From Synaphobranchus kaupii (Eukaryota; Chordata; Actinopteri; Anguilliformes; Synaphobranchidae), in the NCBI GenBank assembly GCA_029718625.1, contig CM056389.1:10357109-10421108 (forward strand): DNA of 64,000 bases, written 5' to 3'. Shown piece by piece: positions 1 to 29,529 of this stretch (the first letter of the stretch is position 1; each line of letters begins with the position of its first letter). The position numbers and the translations under genes were made by a program. The notes under the pieces were generated by a model. The model was given only the letters and a program-made list of their open reading frames with translations. It had not been told where the DNA came from and did not search any database.

Positions 1-1044
1 GACTTTTTTTTCTTCTCTTTTAAACCTTCTTCCAATCCAATCTTTTTATTTTTTATCATCTCCTCCTCCATTTTTGAGATATCCCTTTCCAGCACACTTA
101 CAGCCCTTTTATTTTGGCCATGCTATGTGCAGTGTACTGTTGGCAAAAATTTCTGATTTGTGCCTTCCCAACCTCCCACCCATAATGATAAACTATCATA
201 GTTTTCCTTTTCCCCCCTCCACAGTTCCCAAAATATCTTAAATCTAGCACAGAAATCCCACATCCTCCAACAGTTTAGCATTTAATTTCCAATATGTTTT
301 TATTCTGGACATCTCCCGCACCGACAGTGTTAATGTAACCAAATGATGGTCTGTAAACCCTACTGGAAAAACACCAGATTTAAGGACTCTGTTTCTTATA
401 CTTCTTGATATGTAAAGCCTGTCCAGCCTAGCTGCACTCACACAGCCCAACGTGCATTTCACCCAGGTGTACTGCCTCACTGCAGGATGCCTGCTCCCGC
501 CACACATCACACAGCCCACCTTTCGCTATCACACGTGAAAGGACCTCTGCTGATTTCCGATGGGGTTCTTCTCCATTTCTATCAACTGTAAAATCCAGGG
601 TACAGTTCCAGTCTCCACCCATCACCACCACAACATCAGAAACAGACATTTTGACTAATTCTTGATTTAAATTCTCAAAAAGAGATTCTCTTTCAGAACC
701 ATTATTTGGAGCATAAATATTCATAACTCGTACACCACCCCCCTAACTTTCACGCGCACACTCAGCAGACGTCCTTTCACTACCTCCTCTTTACCTAACA
801 CCCCTGCCTCTAAGTCTGGTGAAATAAGAATGGCAACCCCCGCGCTTATGTTTGAACCATGGCTCAAGAAACAGCCCCCTTCCCAACATCGTTGCCAATC
901 CATTTCATTACATAGATCGCTGTGGGTCTCCTGTAAAAACATCACATTTAGTTTTTTTTGCTTTACTACCTCAAGCATTAAGGCCCTCTTAACCCCATCT
1001 CTGGCACCATTTATATTAAGGGAACCCACCGACAGCGTTTCCAT
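1..1044 (-). pseudogene. LINE ORF2 N-terminal APE endonuclease, frameshifted and cut by the window edge
   Basis: ORF2 starts at the complement of 1042-1044 (METLSVGSLNINGARDG). Endonuclease blocks follow in order: SLNINGARD, FLQETH, the NIYAPN block and GGDWNC near 590-720, then FTDHHL near 335-350. Three reading frames are needed to follow them (breaks near 722 and between about 430 and 520), and readability degrades further towards position 1. The domain nicks target DNA for target-primed reverse transcription in intact relatives. The reverse transcriptase would lie outside the window. The frame breaks make this copy inactive unless they are assembly errors. Confidence 0.8.
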
Positions 1045-1131
1045 TAAAATAAAATAAATAAATAAAATAAAAAGGAAGCACAAGAAATAACGTGTCAGAA
1101 ATAGAAAAGAGCGTGCAAGAGAAGTGCGCAT

Positions 1132-2499
1132 TTAATTCAGATTTGAAGAAGCTAAAATTTTCCGAACATTAGTACAGTGTTTCTTAAGCCGATATCGCTT
1201 CTGGCTTGAAAGAAACTCTATGCCTGCCGTCTTCATGTAGTGTTTTGCAGAACGCAAAAATTTTTCCCCATCGGGAAAAAACCTCTGTATATTAACGGTT
1301 TTTCCCTTTGTTGTATCCAGATAATCAGATATTTCCTCAAAACTATAGTAAGTCCCATCACCCGCTTGGCTCGCAGTTATGTCCGAAACCTCAGAGGAAT
1401 CGGAGAGCTCCCCTTCCCCCTCCTCCTCCTCCTCCTGCACGCTACTTGGGCCTCTGTTTAATCGGATTCCACATCAACCATCTCTACCTCCGCCCCCTCT
1501 TCGGCTACTGCAGTATCTGCTTCTACACTCGAAGAGAGACCAATCGTCTCCATGGCCGGACCACACACCTCTTTTGCCGGCGTACATCCATCCCCCCTTA
1601 CCGTCCTTTCCCCTCTCATTTGACTGCTCCATTTCGCCCCACGGTCTCTGGACCCTCCCAACTTTACCCCTTTCCTTTGTTCTCCCCCGATCTCTCTGCC
1701 GACGAGGCCGTACGGTTGAAGCACTTGTCCCTTCCTGAGGATCATCTATATCGGCCTCCTGCGCCTCCGATACAGCCCCCTCCTCCCCACATCGCTCATT
1801 TAACACCGTTTCCCCCAGCCTGCCTTCTGTCTGACTCCCCATTCACTTCCTCACTGGCCTTCTCGCTAGAATTAGCACCAGATACATTTCCTTCTTCCAT
1901 ATCCTCGTTCCTGTTCCTATCCTTATCTTATGCGGACAGCTCCGCCTCATATGGCCAATATCGCCACACTCAAAAACACCGTAAACTACCAGTACTGGCA
2001 AACACTAGAAAAAATCGCTCCCCCATACCTCACCCGAAAAGACACATCCAAGGTTTGCGATGCGTCTTTTAAAAACATAAATATATGCCTCCGAAATGAC
2101 ATGACATGTTTTAAGTCATCGTTCTTACACCCCAGGGGGATCATCCTCATTGTACCAGCAAATTTGCCGAAGCGCGACAATTCATGTTCAATTACTTCAT
2201 TTTTTATGAATGGGGGAACATTTGAAATGATTACCTTTGTAGCAGGTGTCCGCCAACGGGGTTACCTGCACGAATCCATCTTTCACCCATATTCCACTTG
2301 CAATTAGTTTAGCCGCTAAACTTACTTTTTTTTAAAATACCACCACCGCCTTATTCATTCGAGAGGCTGAGTCGATATTTCCCCCTCCTATCTGTTCCGC
2401 GATCGCGACCAGTACGTCTTGTACGGACGCACCACTCTCCACTACACACCTTACGCCGTGTTGAAGAGACATAGTCTCCCCGTCCGACTGAGACGCCAT
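1132..2499 (-). pseudogene. LINE ORF1 (RNA-binding protein), frameshifted
   Basis: The start codon is the complement of 2497-2499 (protein begins MASQSDGE). The reading continues through about 2330, shifts frame near 2240-2260, and then gives an RRM-like stretch ending in ...GCKNDDLKHVMSFRR, a block typical of fish Tx1-like ORF1. A zinc-knuckle-like stretch (ECGDIGHMRRSCPHK) follows near 1930-1970 on the minus strand. The first cysteine pair of the knuckle is spoiled by what looks like one extra T in a T run near 1976. After a low-complexity acidic region (1400-1440) the C-terminal helical domain is readable in one frame to a stop at 1132. In these elements ORF1 proteins bind the element RNA; this copy is broken in at least two places. 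Confidence 0.75.
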
Positions 2500-2700
2500 T
2501 ACGGCGTCTCATACAACTTTTAAACCCCCGGAAAAAACTTCCTCCCCAACCCTAATCCTAATCCTAATCCCTAAATTATACCACTATGAAACAAGTTATA
2601 GACAGTGAGAGTCAGTAGGGAAAAGTTTAGAAGAAAACAAACAGATAATGATTGAAAATAAGTTTACAACCAGCACCTCTCCCAAGAGCACCCTCCACCT

Positions 2701-2762
2701 CAGAGAGAGAGAGAGAGAGAGGGGAGAGAGAGAGAGGGAGGGAGAAGAGAGGGAGAGAGAGG

Positions 2763-2804
<42 letters not shown>
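2701..2804. repeat. GA/TC microsatellite running into the assembly gap
   Basis: A nearly pure GA dinucleotide tract with a few GGGA interruptions, ending abruptly at the N gap. The gap probably exists because the tract could not be assembled. It abuts the 5' side of the minus-strand LINE. Confidence 0.95.
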
Positions 2805-3347
2805 NNNNNNNNNNNNNNNNNNNNNNNNNNNNNNNNNNNNNNNNNNNNNNNNNNNNNNNNNNNNNNNNNNNNNNNNNNNNNNNNNNNNNNNNNNNNNNNN
2901 NNNNNNNNNNNNNNNNNNNNNNNNNNNNNNNNNNNNNNNNNNNNNNNNNNNNNNNNNNNNNNNNNNNNNNNNNNNNNNNNNNNNNNNNNNNNNNNNNNNN
3001 NNNNNNNNNNNNNNNNNNNNNNNNNNNNNNNNNNNNNNNNNNNNNNNNNNNNNNNNNNNNNNNNNNNNNNNNNNNNNNNNNNNNNNNNNNNNNNNNNNNN
3101 NNNNNNNNNNNNNNNNNNNNNNNNNNNNNNNNNNNNNNNNNNNNNNNNNNNNNNNNNNNNNNNNNNNNNNNNNNNNNNNNNNNNNNNNNNNNNNNNNNNN
3201 NNNNNNNNNNNNNNNNNNNNNNNNNNNNNNNNNNNNNNNNNNNNNNNNNNNNNNNNNNNNNNNNNNNNNNNNNNNNNNNNNNNNNNNNNNNNNNNNNNNN
3301 NNNNNNNNNNNNNNNNNNNNNNNNNNNNNNNNNNNNNNNNNNNNNNN
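2805..3347. other. Assembly gap (543 N)
   Basis: An unbroken run of N. Missing upstream rnf121 exons could lie here or left of the window; the true gap size is unknown. Confidence 1.
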
Positions 3348-4203
3348 AATTGACTGTTTTCGCTTAATAAAATTACTTAATCTCAAGACCTGATTTAGAT
3401 TTTGTTTTGGCTTGTTGGTTGATCCAACCAGGTTACTGTTCGACTTACCTATCAAAGAATTCGGCGATTTAATTGATGATTGTCATTTTTTAATAATAAT
3501 TATTAAATTAAAATCACGTAAAGCTTATTTTGAATGTAGGTTAAGTGAGGGGTTCTAGCACGCAATATCGCTTGTGTTCAGTATTCAGAGTGCTGAACGT
3601 TTTTTAACAAGGGCATTGACTGTTGGAACCGCTGGATTCAGAAAATACACATTTTACCTAGTCCTCACTTACCCGACAGCATACTAAGTTTTTGTTTTTA
3701 TGCGCCCAAACTGCCAACGTTCTAGGCTGCCAGGGGTGAATATGTGTGCCCAACACGCATCAAATGTTGAAGCTTCATTTTCTAGCCAATTACAATATTG
3801 TTGCTGGTTAAATATATCATGAAACATGAATGAATGTGATGTGGCATGTCAACATGTGTTGTGATTGGTTGAAAATTCATATGATATTACGGAGCTACAA
3901 CTAAGCTAGCTAACTTGCTAGCAAATTTGAAGAGAGCCACCTTAGCGGTCGTGTCTAGATAAGATAAAGGAGATTTCAAGAAGTGATGTACCTGTGACCA
4001 AATTTGTTAGCCAAACTAAGGGTAAATCGTTTGGAAACTATAACCCTAGGTAACATTGAAGCTTAAAATTCCCTTTGATTTAACGTTACATTATATGCTT
4101 AACTTCAACTGTAACGTTAGTAACGTTAGCTAGCTTTAACTAGACGCCTAACATTAGACGGCTAACTAGCAAACTAGTTACCCAGGGTTTTGCGCACGCA
4201 CGT
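3348..4203. other. Non-coding sequence, no recognised element
   Basis: AT-rich sequence with many GTTAGCTAGC-like short palindromic words typical of fish introns. No exon with plausible splice sites and no recognisable transposon was seen. It is probably rnf121 intron. Confidence 0.5.
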
Positions 4204-4333
4204 ATGCCACACAGACGCACACCAGACACATACACGCTCACACATTTAGACACACACATGCACACATACGGACACACACCGGACGCGTACACACGTACAC
4301 ACATACATACGCTTACACACACACACACACATA
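4204..4333. repeat. CA-rich degenerate microsatellite
   Basis: ACACA-rich sequence with CG and TA interruptions, ending in a pure (CA) run at about 4314-4331, about 85 bp before an rnf121 exon. Confidence 0.9.
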
Positions 4334-4415
4334 GTGGCCATTATACTATTGAAATGTCTCTTTGTTACCTGGCCCTTCCCTGTAATTCCCACACTTCCTG
4401 TTTGTTGTGGTCCAG

Positions 4416-15279
<10,864 letters not shown>

Positions 15280-15770
15280 ACCACCCCCCCCCCCCCCCCC
15301 CCCCCCTCCCCTCTCCCCCACCGGAGGCCACCGAGCTTTCTGGGCACAGACTGCTTAAAGAACCTTGTGATGGACTAGAATATATATGTACATATATATG
15401 TGTCTATATATGTATATGTACATACTTATGTATACAGGTACATACTAATCAGTTTTTGAAAATAATCAGTTTTACCAGCAATCTTGGATTACATTTTTTT
15501 TTTTTGGTGGGTGGAGCTTATCAGCCGGTGCTGATTGGTTATGACTGAATATGACTGTTCTCACTGATTCCGTTACCCGTTATTGGTCTGTAGTTTTCTG
15601 CCCCCCCCTCAGTCGAGCGCTTGCACCCGTGCAGGATGCAGGCGTGACGCCTGCACTGCGTCTCAAGCCCCTGTCACGTGTTTCTGTTCTGCTCTGTTCT
15701 GTTCTTGTTCTGTGTGATCATCTGTGTTTCAGGCGTGTCCTTCTACCACCCAGTCTGCACTGCCTATCCC

Positions 15771-15812
<42 letters not shown>

Positions 15813-16840
15813 CTCTCTCTCACACTCACCCCTCTCTCTCTGAAGGTGGGATCTTGCAATCACTCTGTTACGCAAGGTCACTGAGTCACAGCCGTCAGTC
15901 ACCGGAAGTTTCCGCCAAAATCCCGATTCAACCAGCCTCCTCCAGCCCGCTCCACCGTAACGGCCTGGGACTTCATGGGAGTGGGGGTTCATCCTCTGAG
16001 ACATGGGGGTGCACACAGTCTCCCTCCCTGGGAGTTTCCCACCCATCCTCTGTGTTGTTGTTGTTGTTCATGAGTCTGTAAAGTTGACGCCGCTTTGTAA
16101 ACGTTGAAAGATTTAACAACCTCCAGACTCGAGTGCGTTTTGTGCTCATGCTTTTGTTACTTATTCAATTTTTTCGCCTGTGTCCTCGCCGGTCCTGTTT
16201 GTGGAAACGGTTGTGCGAGACGCAAAAGGCACGGAGGCGGAGTAAAGACAAGGTTCCGGTTTTGAGGCGCTGATTTCCCCCTGCCCCCCTCCTCCTCCTC
16301 CTCTTCCCCCCGCGATCGGCCGTTCGAACCCCGGACCGTGTCTGTGGCGACGCACAATTCGTCGTCCGTAGTTGGGAGGAGGGCACGTGGATGTCTGCGT
16401 TCTCCTGAATCGAAGGCGGAGGCCGCAGCTATGAGCACTGATGTGTGTACGATTGGGCATTCCAAATGGGACGGGGGGGGGAGATTAAGAACATTCTAGA
16501 AAATAGTGACGTAGCCTACCCTTAAGGGAACCGAAGTGCCAAAATTGGAAGCTTGATCCTTAACCAGACAGCAACCCCTTTAAAGCTCTCTTGATTATGT
16601 TTATTAAAATCATCAAACGCTGTGCTTTTATAATTGCCATGTTCATTTTTATCTTGAAGTGCCGCTGTACGAGTGAAACACTCACCGTTTCAACCGCTCT
16701 GAAGTGCACATCCGCATCAGCGTGTTCAGCTAAAAACATTCTCATGACATACTTGTGATCTTCCTGTGACATCATCCTTACATGCCCTTTCAATGTCGAA
16801 CTTTCCCTCACATGAATTTGTAATTTTAATGTAACACAGT
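15280..16840. other. rnf121 3' UTR and intergenic DNA
   Basis: Contents: a C run (15284-15306), an AT palindromic patch (15380-15430), a (CT)n tract (15777-15835), and a CpG-richer patch at about 16180-16480. No clear AATAAA was seen close to the stop, so the 3' end of rnf121 is not defined. Confidence 0.55.
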
Positions 16841-18052
16841 ACCAGTCAAAAGTTTGGACACACCTACACATAGAAGGTTTTTTTCCCGTTATTTTTACTG
16901 TGTTCCACATTTTGCAATAGTAAAGATATAAAAACTATGAGAACACAAATTAAATTATGCAAAAACCAAAAAAGGGTTAAACAAATAAAAAAAAGTCTTA
17001 TATTTTAGATTCTTCAAAGAAGCCACCCTTTTCCTTGATAATGCCTTTGCACATTCTTGCCATTCTCTCAAACAACTTGGTTTGTGATGCCATCATGACT
17101 ATAAAAGGATATCAAAAGACTCCTGATATCTTATTTCCAGGTACTCTTAGAAGCGATACAATAACCTCTGCAGTTGAATGGATCTCTGGGAATTGGGGGG
17201 TGGGACTAGATTAAGCTGTAAATTACACAGGAATAGTATGTAACTTAGAAGCGATACTATAACCTCTGCATTTGAATGGATCTCTATGGGAATTGGGGGC
17301 TGGGACTAGATTTAGCTTTAAATTACACTGGAACAGTGTGGAAGACATGGTTGGCTAAATGGCTGTAAGTCATCAAGGGTCTGATGTATCCTTAAACCAT
17401 CACTGCTGCCAGATATGCAGTAGATATGGATGGATCACTTGAAGGGTTGTTTCTCCTGACAAATTTTCCTATTGAACTCTATGGAAAAATAAGTCAGGAG
17501 AGGAAACCCTTCAAGTTATCCATCCATATCTACTGTATTTCTGGCAGCAGAGTGATGGTTTAAGGCTTGTTTGATACGTCAGACCCTTGATGACTTAGAG
17601 CCATTTAGCCAGCCATGTGTTCCACACTGTTCGTGGAATTTAAAGCTAAATCTAGTCCCAGCCCCCAATTCCCATAGAGATCCATTCAAATGCAGAGAGG
17701 TTATAGTATCGCTTCTAAGAGTACCTGGAAATAAGATATCAGGAGTCTTTTGATATCCTTTTATACAGTCATGATGGCATCACCTTTTTACCTGTGGAAT
17801 ACCTGTTTACCACAAAAGTTTTTTGAGAGAATGGCAAGAATGTGCAAAGCTGTTATCAAGGCAAAGGGTGGCTTCTTTGAAGAATCTAAAATATAAGACT
17901 TTCTTTTATTTGTTTAACCCTTTTTTGGTTTTTACATAATTTGATTTGTGTTATCTCATAGTTTTGATGTCTTTACTATTCCAAAATGTGGAAAACAGTA
18001 AAAATAACGGAAAAAAAACCTTCTACGAGTAGGTGTGTCCAATACGTCTGTA
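16841..18052. mobile_element. 1.2-kb fold-back (palindromic) DNA element with Tc1-like ends
   Basis: The left arm begins CCAGTCAAAAGTTTGGACAC. The right arm is its reverse complement, ending AGGTGTGTCCAATACG near 18050. The arms match over roughly 550-600 bp each, centre near 17476, with a small direct duplication in the left arm (units at about 17150 and 17245). The ends resemble Tc1/mariner terminal repeats. No transposase is present. Confidence 0.88.
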
Positions 18053-18234
18053 TATGACTTACACAGGCCTGGAAACTGTAGGGCGTGAAGTGTTACACAA
18101 ACATTGGGGTGGCGGGGGCGGGGCTTGGTTACTTAGTGACTATTTCAAATAAAATATTCAGTGTTGGTTTTATTGGGTCTGCGGGTCAGCAGTTTGTGAT
18201 TCAGTGTATGTCAAATGTCCTCTCTAAAACACGG

Positions 18235-18337
<103 letters not shown>

Positions 18338-18582
18338 TGCGCGTGCGCACGCACGCTGATCACGCACGCTGACGTCATGGATTGGACTCCCCTGCTTCTG
18401 TTTTCATATTAAGGGGAAGTGTGTGTGTGCGCGCATGTGTTGCACCGTCAGAGCGGCTTTTAGGAAGTGGTATGTGTGTGTGTGTGTATATATATTCAAG
18501 GCAGTGTACAGTTGGGCAGTACAAAGTACAGATTTGAGAGAGGCTTGGACGATCTTCCTGTACCTGCCCAAAAGGAAAAGTC

Positions 18583-24678
<6,096 letters not shown>

Positions 24679-24812
24679 TCTTTGTCAGCATTGAAATGCA
24701 CCCTATTTGTGTTTTGCAGAACTAAGCCTTCCTAACACTTATTTACACTTATTTAATCTTCTGAAGCTCGTAGCCTACTTCCATATGACTGTACTGCATA
24801 GAAGAAAAAACA

Positions 24813-24818
24813 AATAAA
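24813..24818 (+). terminator. Polyadenylation signal candidate of il18bp
   Basis: AATAAA lies 135 bp after the predicted stop codon and about 80 bp before the alternative acceptor at 24899, which supports 24632 as the start of the terminal exon. Confidence 0.55.
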
Positions 24819-24899
24819 CATACACACACAGACAATATTCATCACAATGGGTAAACTGTGCACTAATCCTGTAACACCCCCCCCCCCCCCCCACCCCAG

Positions 24900-24940
24900 G
24901 TATTGAGAAAGATTCTTCAAGAAGCCAAGGTCATCTTTAA
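24900..24940 (+). CDS. il18bp: Alternative il18bp terminal exon
   Basis: The acceptor is CACCCCAG, with phase 1 entry giving GIEKDSSRSQGHL and a stop at 24938-24940. It is compatible with the same donor at 24013. It is weaker than 24632 because a polyadenylation signal precedes it and its pyrimidine tract is a C homopolymer. Confidence 0.3.
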
Positions 24941-25344
24941 AAGGTCATCAGTTAATCTAACTTCTAATTAATAATAATTAATTAGGAATAATACTTCCAA
25001 ACTATATCCATATTTTTATTTCCTTATGTATGTATGAACGTTTCATTTGTAAATGCCACAAATGAACTGAGAATAAGGAGGCAGTTTTTTTTTTAAGGTG
25101 TATTTCAATCATGAAAAATAACATAGCACATGCAAATGTATTTTCTATGCTTAAGAAAAATCTTTTTTTACGATAAATTATTTTTTTGTGTGTTGTAAAT
25201 GACAGCAGCTGTAGCAGGGATGTAGCAGGGACTGAAATACTGAAATACTTACCAAAAAAAGCTGCAAAACTGTGTGTTGTATATTCTTACATTAAAAGTA
25301 TATGTTTTGTGGGAGGCCAGAGATTCTTGATAGAATTAGCTTCT

Positions 25345-26015
25345 GTACCTGGCATATGACTGTGCAGAAAATATTACCTGTTAACAATTTCTACAATATC
25401 ACAGGTTTTTTATAATGGCATCTTTTGGGAGAACCCTTAAACTTCGAAACTACTGGGTCAATTGCAGTGTTTAAACCTGTAGACCTTAGATCTGCATTAC
25501 AGCTCGAACGGCTAATCCTTATTTCACCGATTCGGATAGCTGTTCCAGTTGTAATGCACTTCTATGGTCTAGGGCTGTGATTCTCAACCCCGGTCCTGGA
25601 GGGCCGCAGGGTATTCTGGTTTTTGTTTTTGCCTTAATATCGGCAACCAATTCAGACCCAAGAAACCAGGTGTGGTGAATTAACTGTGTTATCGGCTGCT
25701 TTAACTGATCAATTAAGTACAGAGTAACAACAAAAACCTGCATACCCTGCGGCCCTCCGGGACCAGGGTTGAGAAACACTGGTCTGGAGATTTAAACCAT
25801 CTAAGTACTGCAGTTGACCCAGTAGTTTCGTAGTTTAAGGTTTCTCCCAAAAGATGCCGTGCCACTATCAAAAAAAATGACACATTGACCACATATATTT
25901 TGCCCAGTCATATGCCAAACTCCAGTTAAGCCCACTGCATGTTTAACTGCTTAGTCCAATTGGTTACAAATCTGCCCCCCCCCCCCGATGTTGTAGAAAT
26001 TGTTAACAGGTAACC
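25345..26015. mobile_element. Palindromic (fold-back) element interrupted by a MITE
   Basis: Left-arm blocks GGCATATGACTG, ACCTGTTAACAATTTCTACA, CATCTTTTGGGAGAA and AAACTACTGGGTCAA recur inverted at 25800-26015. The centre is a hairpin near 25493-25557 (GCATTAC ... GTAATGC). The order of the two outermost blocks differs between arms, so one arm has been rearranged. No coding capacity was seen. Confidence 0.8.
25575..25781. mobile_element. hAT-type MITE nested in the palindrome
   Basis: Inverted ends CTGTGATTCTCAACC and GGTTGAGAAACACTG are flanked by near-identical 8-mers GTCTAGGG (25567-25574) and GTCTGGAG (25782-25789). The inner end sequence CGGTCCTGGAGGGCCGCAGG is close to the 37-bp minisatellite unit seen at 6366 and 7776. 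Confidence 0.88.
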
Positions 26016-29000
26016 TGTCTGACTTCATTCAGTCTCACAAGGTCATATATTCACTGCAGAATAAAGAAAATACAAAACTGATATCTTGCTTCTTATGTTG
26101 TTTTTCAGTGTATCTATACCTGTATGTTTATGGAATCAAATAAGATCTCATGATTAATTCATGTTGGCATGGTGTGCCCTTTATTTGGAGCCTTGCACCC
26201 TGTCTAATGCATATTGCTTTGGAAACTAAATGGTTTATTTACGACAATTGAAACTGACAGCCATTCTTCAAAACCCCTCTAACCTATCCAAAATATAGAA
26301 TAACTTATTTGCGTTGTAATTGGAATGAGGAAAAATGTCAAAATGACAGCAATCTTTACAGCAGTCGTTTATGTTACATATTAAACCGTTTTTACACTAT
26401 ATATTCGCTTGCGAATTAATTCGAGAAAAGCATTAATATTGTTTGTGTAGTGCTTCGGAATTCCCCAGATGTTTGATCCCGTTAATTATGGAGATATATG
26501 GCCAAGGGCGCTTGTTTTTTTAATCGTTGATTTTAAGTAGGGCTACTTGAAGGTGATTGATTTTTCTATTGCTTCATTTTTTTTTTATGAAGCATATTTG
26601 TCCCTTAGGTTGGATGTCTATCTGCAAAAATAAAAATTTTAATGGTGTGAATTTATTAACATCGGCATTGTTTCCAATTTAGTTGGCAAACTTCCTCGAT
26701 GAAAGCAGGTCTTGTTAACGTGTTACGAAAGATAGCAATAGAATCACTACAAAATAAGGTCCCAGAATGTCTCGATAAAAATACGCATGGAAACCCTGGT
26801 TGGTTGATGGTGGTGCGTGGGTGACTTAATTGAGTCGTTTTCAGTGGCTTTCCTCTGCAGGGCAATATATTAGCCAACTTATTATTTTGCCAATCAGTGT
26901 TACAAAACTATATAAAACGGGAATTTTGTATTTTTTTATAGTGTGATTTGTTAAATCCTTTTTAAGAATTTAAAAACCGTTTTGTATCGAACGGTCCCGT
27001 TTTCATTATAGCCTTGGACGGAAATCCTAATCAGTATAACATGCCGCTGAGCGGTCATATAGCCTACGCATGGTCTTCCAGTACGAGAGGCTTATAAATA
27101 AATAAATCTCCCCAGTCGCTGACAATAAGGTATTCATATGTAGGCAAAATCAAGAAGAGATGCACTGCTACATAGCTGGTAGTGGATATGATTTATGCGT
27201 AGGCCTATAATAAAATTTATGTAGCCTAAGAACTACCCGCATTACATTTTTGCAGCGCTGTTATTTCTCGCTCCCTTGCAAAACCCCAAAGTAACTGTCA
27301 AACTACTTGGAGCGTTGTTTTGCAGCGGAAGTTGGTTGATAATGGGGTAAAAAGCGGATTCATTATGAGTGCGTTGTGGATCGCTTCGCATAGCAGTGCA
27401 CAACTTAACCGGAGGATGAAATACACCCTGGTACACTCAAACGCAAAACGCGGGGAAACTGAGTCATATCACAATTAAACGTCAAATGTGTATCGCAAAA
27501 AAAAGGGCCTAGAACCAGTTATCATTGTTTCATATTTCGCTGCGATAGGTCAAAGTCAAGATTCCAGTGCCACGCAAAAAGTGCACACCTGATTCCACCT
27601 GAGTGTACACGAAAATTTAGCCATTGAACACTATTTATTCGTAGCCATACCGTTTAATATAGGCAGAACAAACGAGGCGCATGCTCGGTTTGCCCCGCTG
27701 CATTGAGTTATAGATCATTTTTACTTTACTACTAATTTAATTAAATTTACTTAGGGACTCACGATGTGTCCGATTATAAGTGGCTAAGACCATTTAATTG
27801 TTCTAATAGATCAGATATACGTGTAAATAGTCATCGCAGCCTCTGAGGTGATATGTTTTTACAAACCCACACCATTCCACTTAACGTCTGAGCAATTCAT
27901 CTTTTGGAAATTATGTAAAAAATATTTATATTTGAATACATAGCCTACTTTTGCGGGGAATAATGGACCCAAATGAATTTGCTAGACCTACATAATTAAT
28001 GTTTTGCAGACTATACATGCCACTGGCGCTCATACATTCCATCACTGCGGTCTGCTCTTTGCAAACGCATGCAGTGAAGCATAAATTGGAAAATCCATGC
28101 GTTGCCAGATGCCTGTCATTTTCTCAAACGTTCTTAAAAAATACCCCACCGAGTAGGCCTACCCCATGCCTGTTTTTTATTTTTTTTAAATAATTATTTT
28201 TTTAATCCGATTTACCTGCGGCTGACAGCCTATACACTGAAACTTTCCCGTTTGTTTTCAGAAACTCATATGCCCAAATTTGTCAACACTGAAATGAATG
28301 ATTCTAAATGTACACAATCTACTCTCGCGCGCGCACGTTCCCTGTTTCGTCTTGTTCCTGCGTTTTCCGGGAGGTAAGACTCCGTTAGAGCCGCTCGCCG
28401 AGTTTTTAACTCTGTGACATGTTTTGAAGGTGAGCTCACGTTCACCATTTTCAAACGAATGGCCCTGGGAACGTGGCTAGGCTTGTAAAAGCGCGTGCCG
28501 ACCTTGTTGACGGCCGCCCTGTCAAAAAAGCAATCTCCCGGTAAATTGTTTTTGTTGCAAAGCGCCACTGAAATGGCATGACAAAATAGAATATTGAGGG
28601 TATCAAACACAGACCGAACACTTCGGGGTGCTTTTCTCCTGAAATGTCAATGTGTTTTCCTACCTCGGATGCGAGGAGTGTAATTAACCATTAAACCAAA
28701 TGACCATGTCATTCTGGCACTGTTTCTCTGAGCAATTTCAAGGTGCGCGCGCGGTGTCCTGCGGCGCGTGCCCGATGTTAATTACGCCGATGGAGTCCGC
28801 GCCAGGATCCTCCTGCACGCCCTTTTATAAGCCCAGGCATAAGGCTTTTGCAATGCTAATGCAAGTCTGTTCATCAACATTTGACAGGTACACATTTTTT
28901 TTGCAGCCTGTGTAAATGTACTGATAATGCGCAGTTACAGGGGGCATAAAACGCTCTCGGCCTTGCCTTTGTCCGCTGGAATGTAATTTTCTGGTCTATA

Positions 29001-29528
29001 TGAGTACAAACACAGCTGTAAATGTAGATACTGCAGAGCCAGTCAATTTTGAAAAGGCGCACACTATGCGCCAGTATACGAGAGAATTGTTATTTATGAA
29101 CTGGAATGTTTGTGCGCAACTTTTTTGATTGACGTTTTTGATTCATTGTGTTTAATCTTGAGGGGGGGGGGAAATACTGCATTCCAGGTAATTACGGAAT
29201 GACTGACTCGTTATGAATGCATAGGAAACTTAACAGCCATGACAAGTCCATGTTAGTCCATCATTGATTATAATCCAGTAAATCCATCCGTGCTTCAATC
29301 ATCTGGCCCTGGAAACGTTTGTTTTAATGTGGTGTGATTTGATTAGAGATATCCTGTACTGCAGGGCTAGCTGAAAGGGAATTGCTAGGATAAGTGTGTT
29401 GCTAATCGCAAATAGATTCACCTGAGTGAATTAGCCCTGCAAGCAGCTGAGTGCATTCGAGAAATTAGCCAACTCTATAAGTTAAAGTAGAGGCTGCTGT
29501 GAATACAGCAGCCTCATCGTCAGTTTGA
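26016..29528. other. Intergenic DNA, no gene recognised
   Basis: Mostly unique AT-rich sequence. A GC/CpG-rich patch lies at about 28310-28520 and 28740-28830 (many CG dinucleotides, TTTTATAA near 28823). I found no exon with convincing splice sites, including on the minus strand where the mammalian neighbour NUMA1 would be expected. Confidence 0.5.
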
Positions 29529-29529
29529 A

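Larger units (their letters stand above)
1..2510 (-). mobile_element. Tx1/L1-type non-LTR retrotransposon (LINE), decayed, 3' part beyond window edge
   Basis: Read on the minus strand, the segment has the order 5' leader, ORF1 (starting at 2499), a short spacer, and ORF2 (starting at 1044) running off the left edge. ORF1 has an RRM-like block followed by a CCHC-knuckle-like block, and ORF2 opens with an APE-type endonuclease. This is the layout of the Tx1-like branch of L1 elements common in fish. Several single-base frameshifts break both frames, so this copy is not expected to be mobile. The leader at about 2545-2573 carries degenerate telomere-like TTAGG(G) units on the minus strand, and the side upstream of the 5' end is a GA/TC tract. 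Family assignment is from protein motifs only. Confidence 0.85.

Noticed and set aside
1308..2072. 254-codon plus-strand proline-rich frame
   Set aside because: It is antisense to the LINE ORF1, whose minus-strand motifs are clear.
2545..2573. Interstitial telomeric repeat
   Set aside because: The units are degenerate (TTAGG/TTAGGG) and few, lying in the LINE leader; not evidence for a chromosome end.
16157..16465. 102-codon minus-strand frame in a CpG-rich patch, and a B-box-like GTTCGAACCCC nearby
   Set aside because: No recognisable domain, three overlapping frames of similar length, and no A box or cloverleaf for a tRNA.
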